From an uncultured Ignavibacteriales bacterium (lineage in GTDB: Bacteria; Bacteroidota; Ignavibacteria; Ignavibacteriales; Ignavibacteriaceae): 6,484 bases of DNA. Numbering within the stretch: the first letter of the stretch is position 1; each line of letters begins with the position of its first letter. The translations under genes were made by a program, and so were the position numbers. The DNA is taken from positions 1-6,484 of the forward strand of contig CAIWTC010000016.1 in NCBI GenBank assembly GCA_903915485.1, given 5' to 3'. Below the pieces are notes generated by a model. That model had not been told where the DNA came from. It ran no database searches and worked only from the letters and a program-made list of their open reading frames with translations. Of the stretch, positions 1-6,484 are shown one piece after another.

Positions 1-61
1 ATTTATGTCGAAAACTAAAAATTCATATTGAATGAAAAATTTAGTAATTATTCTAAAAAGA

Positions 62-89
62 TTTATATTTTTAAACTTGCCTTTATAAT
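62..89 (+). promoter_or_regulatory. Candidate sigma70-type promoter for the first operon
   Basis: A perfect TATAAT lies at 84-89. A 4/6 match to the -35 box (TTTATA, 62-67) lies 16 bases upstream of it. Transcription would start near 95-97 and leave a leader of about 28 bases before the ATG at 125. The region is very AT-rich, so such matches arise easily by chance. If the host uses a Bacteroidota-type primary sigma factor (TTTG / TAnnTTTG boxes), this match would mean little. It is offered because some promoter is needed ahead of the three-gene cluster and this is the best match in the upstream 124 bases. Confidence 0.3.
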
Positions 90-124
90 TATTGGCAGAC
101 TTTATTAATGATATTCTACATTAA

Positions 125-970
125 ATGCAATTTGATAAACAATATTTTTCGCAATTAATAAGCGCAGCAGCTAACAACATCCGATTAAGCCCGGAGAAGA
201 TTGAATCAGTAGGTATGCTTAGAGAAATGTTTCTAAGCGCAGTCCCTCTTGATGACAGGCTTAAAAATATGAAAAAAGTTACTGAATTTTCTAAATTAGC
301 TGTTCGTTTTTCAGAAATATATGCTTTCCTTCACAAAGAGAAGATAGATTTTTCTACTCTCTCTGAGAAATTTAAGGAGCAGAGTAATAACATTGGTAAA
401 GAAATTGGTGTGTTGCTAGACGGTGTAAATATTTCTCAATTGCGCATTGCAATGAATAAAGTTGAGACCTTCATATTAGCCTCCACAAAAGAACCCCCTA
501 AACTCCCTGACTTTGATAATGAAAAACCTGTTCGTGTGCAAGATGAACGGTTTGGTATTATGATGGAAGATGTTGCTGCAGATACAAGTAATGAGATTTC
601 TTTTCATCAGTATGAATCTGAGGTGATGAGACCAATAAAAAACTTAGATAATTTTCTGCGAAGAATGGCTACTGAAGAAATTCATCATGAAGAATATTCA
701 GCGTTTGCAAAGTCGTTAATGAGAAACGCAGAAGTATCAGATAATTTTGGGACAGAGATTGTGGCAAATATGCATAGAATCGTTGCCAAGACACTCTTGT
801 TGATTAAGAATAGAGAACTTATGCCGGGCAAAGAAGTTGTTGATGCTATTAGAGCTTGCTTGATAGTTATTGTTGCACTGGTTAAAAACAAAACTGTAGA
901 TATTTCCGATTATCTAAATAAAGCAGAAGATTTTGGAAGAAGAATTAAAATGATGAAAGTTAAAGAGTAG
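125..970 (+). CDS. Hypothetical all-helical cytosolic protein, first gene of the operon
   Basis: I do not recognise this 281-residue protein. It has no signal peptide and no membrane segment long enough to span a bilayer; the hydrophobic patch at about 242-254 is flanked by charge and looks like a buried or amphipathic helix. The composition is strongly helix-forming. There are two helical halves, roughly residues 1-120 and 160-280, joined by a Pro- and acid-rich linker at about 121-158 that contains 'KEPPKLPDFDNEKP'. A local 'EIHHEE' at 185-190 is the only striking polar cluster, and I would not call it a metal site on this alone. The ATG at 125 is the first in frame and has no Shine-Dalgarno sequence upstream ('ctacattaa' precedes it). 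The stop codon is one base from the next start, so it is co-translated with the GDP-mannose gene. That suggests a shared regulon, not a proven shared function. It is a real gene by length, by operon packing and by protein-like composition. Confidence 0.85.
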   Translation: MQFDKQYFSQLISAAANNIRLSPEKIESVGMLREMFLSAVPLDDRLKNMKKVTEFSKLAVRFSEIYAFLHKEKIDFSTLSEKFKEQSNNIGKEIGVLLDGVNISQLRIAMNKVETFILASTKEPPKLPDFDNEKPVRVQDERFGIMMEDVAADTSNEISFHQYESEVMRPIKNLDNFLRRMATEEIHHEEYSAFAKSLMRNAEVSDNFGTEIVANMHRIVAKTLLLIKNRELMPGKEVVDAIRACLIVIVALVKNKTVDISDYLNKAEDFGRRIKMMKVKE

Positions 971-971
971 A

Positions 972-2039
972 ATGAATATTTTTGCAGTAATTATGGCCGG
1001 TGGAGTTGGCTCCAGGTTTTGGCCGAGAAGCAGAGAAAAAAGTCCTAAGCAATTGCTTAAAATATTCGGTGACGATACTATGATTCAAGCAACGGTCAAG
1101 AGAATCTCTAAACTGATTGATATGGATAAGATATTTATTATTACTAATGAAATTCAAAAACAGGAAATGATATCGCAATTGCCGGATATTTCCCCAGATC
1201 AGATTATAACTGAACCTTTCGGACGAAATACTGCAGCCTGCATCGGACTGGTTTCTATGCATATCAAAAAACGCGACCCTGAAGCGGTTACGATTGTGCT
1301 CCCTGCAGACCACTTGATTCATGATGAAGACTTATTTATTGATAACCTTAAAGAAGCGGCACAATTCGCATTCGACAAAAAGAGTTTGCTTACAATCGGG
1401 ATATCTCCAACGCGGCCTGAAACCGGATATGGATATATTCAAGTAAAGGATACCCCTCCTTCAGGTAATATTTATAGAGTCAATTCATTTGCCGAAAAAC
1501 CAAATTATTCGACAGCAGTACAATTTTTGAGTAGTGGCGATTTTTACTGGAACTCAGGAATGTTTATTTGGCGCGTGGATACAATTCTTAATGAGATTAA
1601 GATGTATATGTCAGAACTTTCTTACGGACTTGATAAGATTGAAGCAGCATTGAACACTGAGGAAAGTCAAAAAGTTACTCATGATGTTTATTCCAACCTT
1701 AAAAGTGTTTCAATTGATTATGGGATAATGGAAAAATCCAAGAAAGTATATTTAATAAAATCCTCTTTCAGATGGAGCGATGTTGGAAGTTGGGAAGAGG
1801 TATACTTGCTCTCTGATAAAGATGAAAGCGGTAATTCGTTCACCGGCGATGTTTATTCTGATATGACTCTTGATACCTATATTTATTCTCCCGAGAAATT
1901 TACTGCTGCAATCGGTGTTGATAATTTAATTATTATTAACACAAAAGATTCGTTGCTTGTTTGCCGTAAAGACCAGGCTCAAAAAGTTAAACTTGTTGTT
2001 GACTCGTTAAAAATGAAAAACAGAAACGAACTTTTATAG
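972..2039 (+). CDS. manC: Mannose-1-phosphate guanylyltransferase (GDP-mannose pyrophosphorylase)
   Basis: Catalyses GTP + mannose-1-phosphate -> GDP-mannose + PPi in the cytosol, supplying activated mannose (and GDP-fucose or GDP-rhamnose derivatives) for glycans. The 355 residues show the nucleotidyltransferase signature at 8-28 (AGGVGSRFWPRSREKSPKQ). They also show 'EPFGRNTAACIG' (81-92), the metal-binding 'LPADH' (110-114), 'AEKP' (174-177), 'WNSGMFIW' (193-200), 'SIDYGIMEKS' (247-256) and 'WSDVGSWE' (268-275). The C-terminal part (about 290-345, with 'NTKDSLLVCRKDQAQKVK') is the beta-helix tail typical of the family. The length matches the short, single-function type: the cupin phosphomannose isomerase domain of the ~470-residue fused ManC/AlgA type is absent, so mannose-6-phosphate isomerase must be supplied by another gene. 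The start codon is one base after the upstream stop, and a purine-rich 'aaagag' lies just before it. All expected catalytic motifs are intact. Confidence 0.95.
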   Translation: MNIFAVIMAGGVGSRFWPRSREKSPKQLLKIFGDDTMIQATVKRISKLIDMDKIFIITNEIQKQEMISQLPDISPDQIITEPFGRNTAACIGLVSMHIKKRDPEAVTIVLPADHLIHDEDLFIDNLKEAAQFAFDKKSLLTIGISPTRPETGYGYIQVKDTPPSGNIYRVNSFAEKPNYSTAVQFLSSGDFYWNSGMFIWRVDTILNEIKMYMSELSYGLDKIEAALNTEESQKVTHDVYSNLKSVSIDYGIMEKSKKVYLIKSSFRWSDVGSWEEVYLLSDKDESGNSFTGDVYSDMTLDTYIYSPEKFTAAIGVDNLIIINTKDSLLVCRKDQAQKVKLVVDSLKMKNRNELL

Positions 2040-2041
2040 AT

Positions 2042-2674
2042 ATGAAAAAATTATTAACTGAAAGAGATGTCGACGCGCTTTTCAAAATGGGAAGTAAGTC
2101 TATCAATGTTACTAAAGATGTTCTAATTACTTCATTAGCTTTGGACAGGGCAAAGTCTCTTGGGTTAAATATTGAATACGGAATTCAGTATAAAAAAGAA
2201 TCTTCTACAAAGAATACTTCTGATGCTTGGGTGTTTACTAAAGTTGCTATTGGTTCAGATCATACTGGTTTTTCGGCAAAGTTGGAAGTGATTAAATATT
2301 TAAGCTCTATAGGCGTGATGTGTACGGATGTTGGTTGTATCTCAGAAGAATCCTGTGACTATCCTGATTTTGCAATATTAGTTTCTCAGAAAGTTTTAAG
2401 AAAAGAAGTTGATGCCGGTATAATTCTCGATGCAACAGGTATACCTTCCTGCATAACCTCAAATAAATTTCGCGGGATTCGTTCTGCTACATGTTATAAT
2501 GAGTTTTCAGCATTAAGTGCTCGCAGTCATAATAATAGCAATATAATCTGCCTGGGGGCAAAAACCTTGGGGATTGAAACTATTAAGTCGATTTTGAAAG
2601 TTTGGCTATCCACTTCATTCGAAGGTGGAAGACACCAAAAAAGACTCGATAAGATAACTGCAATAGAAAAGTAA
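2042..2674 (+). CDS. RpiB/LacA/LacB-family sugar-phosphate isomerase-like protein with N-terminal accessory domain
   Basis: A 210-residue two-domain protein. Residues 67-205 are an RpiB fold: 'VAIGSDHTGF' (69-78; Asp73 and His74), 'SCDYPDFA' (104-111), 'NKFRGIRSA' (141-149), 'ARSHNNSNIICLGA' (160-173; His163) and 'WLSTSFEGGRH' (188-198) with Arg201, the phosphate-binding end. Classical RpiB interconverts ribose-5-phosphate and ribulose-5-phosphate using a Cys in 'CGTGIG'. Here the aligned segment is 'DATGIPSC' (130-137), so Asp130 replaces the Cys, and the position of the alternative mycobacterial Glu base is Ser136. Residues 4-47 ('LLTERDVDALF...' to 'ALDRAKSLGLNIEYG') form an extra module that resembles the short N-terminal or linker module of several microcompartment-linked proteins, including the EutT/EutQ type. 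That resemblance is from memory. A Ser/Thr/Lys-rich linker (51-60) separates the two parts. The start is 2 bases after the manC-like stop. The true substrate is unknown, and rpiB is withheld as a symbol for that reason. Confidence 0.85.
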   Translation: MKKLLTERDVDALFKMGSKSINVTKDVLITSLALDRAKSLGLNIEYGIQYKKESSTKNTSDAWVFTKVAIGSDHTGFSAKLEVIKYLSSIGVMCTDVGCISEESCDYPDFAILVSQKVLRKEVDAGIILDATGIPSCITSNKFRGIRSATCYNEFSALSARSHNNSNIICLGAKTLGIETIKSILKVWLSTSFEGGRHQKRLDKITAIEK

Positions 2675-3083
2675 GCACTTAATCAGCATTTTACAGCAAA
2701 ATATTTTTATTATTTTATGTAATTAATTTTGTAATTAACTTGGGAATACATATTTTTACATTATTCATCGGTTAACAAGCCGTGAATTACATGAAACCGC
2801 AAATGTGAAATAGTTTAGATTGGACTTAATAAGATTGTCTATTTTATAACTAGATTCAGAAATCTCCTAAAACATTTCTATATTATTTCCACGAGCACAA
2901 AAATTACTTTTAACAAATTCAAGACGATAAACCAGCTAAAGTAATAAAGAAGTAGTAAATACTCCTTTCAATATTTTCCTAAATGTATAAATATTAAATG
3001 TTTGAATTTCCAATGTTCCTTAATCCGGAAAAGGGATGTCCCCGAATGCTGAATTGTTCAATTATTGATTTTAGAATATTTTG
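2675..3083. other. Gene-free intergenic stretch between the two clusters
   Basis: About 409 AT-rich bases with stops in all forward frames and no protein-like ORF. Visible items are weak. An all-AT hairpin lies at 2688-2702 (ATTTT/AAAAT, loop ACAGC) and is followed by a T-rich run. 'GTAATTAA' occurs twice at 2719-2726 and 2731-2738. A 5-bp dyad AGATT/AATCT lies at 2852-2865. GGGATGTCCC at 3033-3042 is the only GC-rich patch. There is a TATAAA at 2986-2991 that could be a -10 box for folC, without a good -35 partner. This interval most likely holds the end of the first transcript and the promoter of the folC-rho transcript, but neither is convincingly defined. No tRNA or known riboswitch fold was seen. 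Confidence 0.6.
2688..2715 (+). terminator. Weak candidate terminator after the RpiB-like gene
   Basis: ATTTT (2688-2692) and AAAAT (2698-2702) can pair around a five-base loop. They are followed by a T-rich tract (2703-2715). The stem is only five A-T pairs and would be unstable, so a functional intrinsic terminator is doubtful. Rho-dependent termination is an equally reasonable way to end this transcript. The position, 14 bases after the stop codon, is the main argument for it. Confidence 0.2.
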
Positions 3084-4352
3084 ATGTTAGCAGACGAAAT
3101 AGAATTTCTGTTTTCACTGCGAAAATTCGGGATGAAATTAGGCCTCGAAAAGATGATTAACTTTTTGGCACTTATCGGGAATGTTCATGAAAAAATTAAG
3201 TTTGTGCATGTTGCCGGGACTAATGGGAAGGGAAGTGTGGTTTCATTTGTTTCCAGTATATTGATTGAGCATGGTTATAAAGTTGGGATTTATACTTCTC
3301 CGCATTTTGTTCGATTTAATGAAAGAATAAAAATCGGTTCAGCACAAATACCTAATGATAGAGTTGAATCATTCTTAAAGGAATATAAAGACTATATCAT
3401 TCAAAAAGAATTAACATTTTTTGAAGTGACAACGGCTCTCGCCCTGCTTTATTTTTACGAACAAAAAGTTGATTATGCTGTTTTAGAAACCGGGTTAGGC
3501 GGCAGACTTGATGCTACAAATGTAGTTAATCCTGAAGTTGAAATAATTACGAGCATCAGTTATGACCATACACAGTATCTTGGAGAGAAGTTAAGCGATA
3601 TCGCTTTTGAAAAGGCGGGGATAATAAAGCCTAACTCTACAGTATGTTTCGGACTGTTGTCGGATGAAATAGAAAACCTACTTATAGAGAATGCGTTCGA
3701 GAAAAATGCACAATATGTTTCGCTTTTGGATTATTATGATTTGGAGAATAAAATATTAAAATATAATCAGTTGGAGATTCTGGATTTAAGAAGTCCGATT
3801 AGAGGTGATTACCAGTTAGCTAACGCAGCTCTTGCCTCGATAGCTGTTAATAATCTCATTAATTCCAATGATTCAAGTCTCTATATGAGCGGTTTGAAAA
3901 ATGTGTTGGGCAATACAGGGTTTGAGGGCAGATATGAAGTTATGAATAATGAACCTACTGTCATACTTGACTCTGCGCATAATTCAGATAGCATAAGTAA
4001 ATTAATCAAAGAAATTAAAAAAGATAAAAAGAAATTTTCAAAAACATCACTCTTGTTCACAGCGCTTAAAGACAAGCGGGTTTTTGAAATGATTAAAAGT
4101 TTCGAAGGAGTTGTCGACAATATCTTATTGACGACTATTGATTTTGAACGCGCATTAACCAATGAAGATCTAAATAAATTAAGTGAAGAATTCATTAATG
4201 TTGAATGCAGTATTGTTGAAAACCCGGGAAAGTATGTTGAACAATACATAAAAACTGCGCAAAAGAATGAAAGACTGGTCGTCTGCGGAAGTATGTATTT
4301 ACTTGGCGAAATAAAGTCATTTTTTCTTCAAAAAGAAAACTATTTTATATAA
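3084..4352 (+). CDS. folC: Bifunctional folylpolyglutamate synthase / dihydrofolate synthase
   Basis: Mur-ligase-family enzyme of the cytosol that adds glutamate to folates, and in most bacteria also to dihydropteroate, using ATP. Counted from ATG 3084, the 422 residues show the N-terminal '[16 protein letters not shown]' (8-23) and the P-loop 'AGTNGKGS' (44-51). They also show '[12 protein letters not shown]' (71-82), '[12 protein letters not shown]' (135-146), and 'SYDHTQYLG' (159-167) leading to '[11 protein letters not shown]' (173-183) with the probable carbamylated Lys. '[11 protein letters not shown]' (241-251), 'GRYE' (282-285), 'ILDSAHN' (294-300) and 'GSMYLLGEI' (402-410) follow. 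Length and motif order are normal for the family. A TTG at 3081 sits directly before the ATG, but ATG 3084 is preferred; neither has a Shine-Dalgarno sequence. The stop lies 23 bases before rho, so the two are probably co-transcribed. 'AHN' is followed by S rather than the common P, which is within family variation. Whether it has both activities cannot be read from the sequence. Confidence 0.95.
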   Translation: MLADEIEFLFSLRKFGMKLGLEKMINFLALIGNVHEKIKFVHVAGTNGKGSVVSFVSSILIEHGYKVGIYTSPHFVRFNERIKIGSAQIPNDRVESFLKEYKDYIIQKELTFFEVTTALALLYFYEQKVDYAVLETGLGGRLDATNVVNPEVEIITSISYDHTQYLGEKLSDIAFEKAGIIKPNSTVCFGLLSDEIENLLIENAFEKNAQYVSLLDYYDLENKILKYNQLEILDLRSPIRGDYQLANAALASIAVNNLINSNDSSLYMSGLKNVLGNTGFEGRYEVMNNEPTVILDSAHNSDSISKLIKEIKKDKKKFSKTSLLFTALKDKRVFEMIKSFEGVVDNILLTTIDFERALTNEDLNKLSEEFINVECSIVENPGKYVEQYIKTAQKNERLVVCGSMYLLGEIKSFFLQKENYFI

Positions 4353-4375
4353 CAAAAAAAGGTAAGAAAATACCA

Positions 4376-5623
4376 ATGGATATTTCAGAACTCAAATCCA
4401 AAAAAATTGTCGAGTTAAACCAAATTGCTAAAGACTTAAATATCACAGGTTATAGTGATTTAAGAAAGCAAGAATTAATATTTAAGATCCTTGAGGGGCA
4501 GACCTCTAGAGATGGACTAACATTTTCTAAAGGTGTGTTAGAAGTTCTCCCTGATGGTTATGGATTCTTAAGATCATCTGATTACAATTATCTTCCGTCA
4601 CCGGATGACATTTATGTGTCTCCATCTCAGATAAAAAAATTCAGCTTAAGAACCGGAGATTTTGTCAGTGGTCAGGTTCGTCCTCCAAAAGAAGGCGAAA
4701 GATTTTTTGCATTGCTTAAAGTTGAAGCAGTAAATAATGCCTCACCTCACGAAATCCGTGAGAGAACTTTATTCGATAACTTGATCCCAGTTTATCCGAC
4801 AAAGAAAATAACTCTTGAATCTGCTCCCGGTGAATATGCTATGAGAATTATGGACTTATTGACCCCGATTGGTAAAGGTCAAAGAGGATTAATCGTTTCG
4901 CCTCCAAAAAGCGGAAAAACAATTTTGCTTCAGAAAATTGCGAACTCAATCACAAGAAATCACCCCGAAATAAAATTAATCATTTTGTTGATTGATGAGC
5001 GTCCTGAAGAAGTAACTGATATGGAACGAAGTGTTAAAGCTGAAGTGATAAGTTCTACTTTTGATGAACCTGCAGATAGACATGTTCAGGTTGCTGATAT
5101 GGTTATTGAAAAAGCTAAAAGATTAGTTGAGAGCGGTGAAGATGTTGTGATCCTTTTAGATAGTATCACAAGATTAGCCCGTGCACATAACATAGTTGTT
5201 CCTCATAGCGGCCGTGTTTTATCAGGCGGTGTTGACTCTAACGCGTTACAGAAGCCTAAAAGATTTTTTGGTGCTGCTAGAAATACCGAAGATGGCGGAA
5301 GTTTAACAATCATTGCAACTGCACTTATTGATACCGGATCAAGAATGGACGATGTTATCTTTGAAGAATTCAAAGGAACGGGAAATATGGAAATTGTATT
5401 GAATCGTGACTTAAGTGATAGAAGAATATTCCCTGCTATTGATGTAAATAAATCCGGTACCAGACGCGAAGAATTATTGATGAAAGAAGATGAACTTCAA
5501 AGAATCTGGATTCTTAGAAAAATTCTTTCAGAATATACTCCTGTTGAAGCTATGGAATTCACATTAGATAAAATGCGTTCCGCTAGAACAAATAAAGAGT
5601 TTATTGGTAGTATGAATAGTTAG
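4376..5623 (+). CDS. rho: Transcription termination factor Rho
   Basis: Hexameric RNA-dependent ATPase/translocase that releases RNA polymerase at unstructured C-rich sites. The 415 residues hold, in order, the Rho_N helical domain (about 3-41, '[20 protein letters not shown]') and the cold-shock-like primary RNA-binding domain (about 51-121, with 'DGYGFLRS' and '[17 protein letters not shown]'). The RecA-like motor follows: Walker A 'SPPKSGKT' (175-182), catalytic '[10 protein letters not shown]' (207-216), Walker B '[14 protein letters not shown]' (257-270), Q-loop region '[20 protein letters not shown]' (284-303), R-loop 'IDTGSRMDD' (318-326), '[10 protein letters not shown]' (330-339) and arginine finger 'SGTRREELL' (360-368). 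Residues that contact bicyclomycin in E. coli Rho have counterparts here (Asp207, Ser263, Arg266, Lys333). The R-loop Lys of E. coli is Arg, a common alternative. It is the compact form, without the long disordered N-terminal insertion found in many Bacteroidota Rho proteins. ATG 4376 follows 'aaaaaaaggt' by 13 bases, a weak, distant ribosome site. The leader after folC is only 23 bases. Confidence 0.97.
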   Translation: MDISELKSKKIVELNQIAKDLNITGYSDLRKQELIFKILEGQTSRDGLTFSKGVLEVLPDGYGFLRSSDYNYLPSPDDIYVSPSQIKKFSLRTGDFVSGQVRPPKEGERFFALLKVEAVNNASPHEIRERTLFDNLIPVYPTKKITLESAPGEYAMRIMDLLTPIGKGQRGLIVSPPKSGKTILLQKIANSITRNHPEIKLIILLIDERPEEVTDMERSVKAEVISSTFDEPADRHVQVADMVIEKAKRLVESGEDVVILLDSITRLARAHNIVVPHSGRVLSGGVDSNALQKPKRFFGAARNTEDGGSLTIIATALIDTGSRMDDVIFEEFKGTGNMEIVLNRDLSDRRIFPAIDVNKSGTRREELLMKEDELQRIWILRKILSEYTPVEAMEFTLDKMRSARTNKEFIGSMNS

Positions 5624-5669
5624 TATATCGTATTAATATTTCAAGAATAATTAGTAAGTCGGGTATGAA

Positions 5670-6484
5670 TTGCTGAAAAATAGTAATCGAATAATTGCTA
5701 TAGGTTGCTTAGTTTATCTTCTTTCTTTTTCTCTCTTTGCACAAGTAAGGAAAAATGTTGCAGCTGAATATCATATTATCTCAAATGATTCGGTAAATCA
5801 ATTAGTCGTTTCGTACCGTATTTTTTTAGGGGGCTTAGTATATACAAAATATTCAGCTGGTTATCGAGCTGAATATTCAGTTCTTTTGGAAAGATACGAT
5901 AGCACTGATCAAATCCTTCAGAGAGAAATGTTCTCTCAAAATGATTCTGTTGAAGGGTTCCCTGATAAATCATCTGAAAAATATAAGCATGGCTTATGTA
6001 AGCTTAGCTATTCAAATAATACAGAAAAGTTAGTTCTCAAGGTGACTGATGAGAATGCTCAAAAAGTTATCGGCAATTATACTTTTATTGTTACGAATAA
6101 TCTGTCCGGTAGAATCAGGAATGATGTTTACATTGTAGAGATTGCTAATAGTTCCGGTACTGCTAAGATGGGATTCCCATTGGTGAATTCAGGTGGAATT
6201 ATGCCATTCAGCGAAAAGAAATATTGGATAATTGCCGCCGCTGATTCAACAACTCCCGACACATCGAAAATATATTTTACTTCTGACAGTTTAAGTGTTT
6301 CTGCCCGAGCGGATTCTGTAATTCATGGTACAGCCGACTTATCTGAGTTTGCCAATGGAGTTTACCTAAATTTCAATAGCGAACATAAATCGAAATATAA
6401 ATATTTTCTGCTAAAAAATATCTCTCAGTTATTTTTTCCTGTTAATTATAGCATATCTTTTAATTCAAATGTACAAATCCCCTC
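5670..6484 (+). CDS. Secreted beta-rich protein, 3' end outside the window (possible GWxTD-domain family)
   Basis: An open frame runs from an in-frame stop at 5655-5657 to the window end with no stop, giving 271 codons in view. The only reasonable starts are TTG 5670 or CTG 5673. TTG places a textbook signal peptide right at the N-terminus: LKNSNR, then the hydrophobic 'IIAIGCLVYLLSFSLFA', with likely signal peptidase I cleavage between Ala24 and Gln25. The mature part is rich in beta-forming residues and Ser/Asn. It includes 'QLVVSYRIFLGGLVYTKYSA', 'KLVLKVTDENAQKVIGNYTF', 'NDVYIVEIANSS' and 'PLVNSGGIMPFSEKKYW'. The order of a beta-strand 'YRI..LVY' segment, a 'vtD' strand and a 'NDVyiveI ... 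P' segment recalls the N-terminal half of GWxTD-domain proteins of the FCB group. That is inference, because the C-terminal GWxTD motif is not in the window. It starts 46 bases after rho and may be on the same transcript. The product is predicted to be periplasmic or exported. Confidence 0.75.
   Translation, partial: MLKNSNRIIAIGCLVYLLSFSLFAQVRKNVAAEYHIISNDSVNQLVVSYRIFLGGLVYTKYSAGYRAEYSVLLERYDSTDQILQREMFSQNDSVEGFPDKSSEKYKHGLCKLSYSNNTEKLVLKVTDENAQKVIGNYTFIVTNNLSGRIRNDVYIVEIANSSGTAKMGFPLVNSGGIMPFSEKKYWIIAAADSTTPDTSKIYFTSDSLSVSARADSVIHGTADLSEFANGVYLNFNSEHKSKYKYFLLKNISQLFFPVNYSISFNSNVQIP

Noticed and set aside
92..110. Sigma54-like -24 element TTGGCA at 92-97
   Set aside because: The matching -12 TGC element at the required spacing is absent.
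685..891. Minus-strand 68-codon open frame inside the first gene
   Set aside because: It lies wholly within the helical hypothetical gene, has low-complexity hydrophobic composition and no independent signals. It is a shadow of the real gene.
960..1322. Minus-strand 120-codon open frame over the start of the guanylyltransferase gene
   Set aside because: The plus-strand frame has unmistakable family motifs across the same bases. The reverse product looks like nothing known.
2852..2865. AGATT/AATCT dyad as an intrinsic terminator or operator
   Set aside because: The stem is only five mostly A-T pairs with no following T-run. It is expected by chance in 400 AT-rich bases.
3963..3983. 'DSAHN' in place of 'DGAHN' in FolC as a possible active-site defect
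   Set aside because: The residue between Asp and Ala varies among functional FolC and Mur-ligase proteins. All other ATP- and folate-site motifs are intact.
3881..4249. Minus-strand 122-codon open frame inside folC
   Set aside because: Ser/Leu-rich antisense reading of a confidently identified gene, with no supporting signals.
5329..5355. Lys-to-Arg change in the Rho R-loop
   Set aside because: Arg is a common residue at this position in bacterial Rho proteins, so it is not a sign of altered function.
5670..5744. Lipoprotein signal peptide with Cys at residue 13 ('AIGC')
   Set aside because: The hydrophobic stretch before that Cys is only about five residues long and the -3 position is Ala. 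The hydrophobic core continues past it to a clear 'LFA-Q' cleavage site, so signal peptidase I processing is favoured.
5776..5973. Minus-strand 65-codon open frame after rho
   Set aside because: The plus strand carries a continuous 271-codon frame with a signal peptide across this region, so the reverse frame is a shadow.

Overview
The window is AT-rich chromosomal DNA. All six substantial genes lie on the plus strand in two tight clusters. Start codons mostly lack a good Shine-Dalgarno sequence, one gene appears to start with TTG, and the secreted protein at the right edge has a signal peptide ending in 'LFA-Q'. Together these suggest the Bacteroidota/Chlorobi/Ignavibacteriota side of the FCB group. 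Ignavibacteria is my best guess, but it is an inference from style and not a phylogenetic result.

Cluster 1 (about 60-2674) begins with a possible promoter (TATAAT at 84-89). It holds an unrecognised all-helical cytosolic protein (125-970), a mannose-1-phosphate guanylyltransferase (972-2039), and a two-domain RpiB-family protein (2042-2674). The genes are separated by only 1 and 2 bases, so they are almost certainly one transcript with coupled translation. The guanylyltransferase makes GDP-mannose for glycan or polysaccharide synthesis. The RpiB-family protein keeps the fold and phosphate-binding residues, but has Asp where the classical catalytic Cys sits and carries an extra N-terminal module of the type seen in some microcompartment-linked enzymes. 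Its substrate is therefore uncertain.

A gene-free stretch of about 409 bases (2675-3083) follows. It holds only weak dyads, a short tandem repeat and a doubtful 28-codon ORF that overlaps the next start codon.

Cluster 2 (3084-6484) contains folC (folylpolyglutamate/dihydrofolate synthase), rho (transcription termination factor, compact 415-residue form) and the 5' part of a secreted beta-rich protein that runs off the window end. That last gene may belong to the GWxTD-domain family, but the diagnostic motif is not in view. folC and rho are housekeeping genes 23 bases apart.

I see no mobile element, CRISPR array, tRNA or rRNA. The most interesting material is the RpiB-like protein with its altered active site, together with the unknown protein locked into the same operon. 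I do not see evidence for a clear-cut new multi-gene system.
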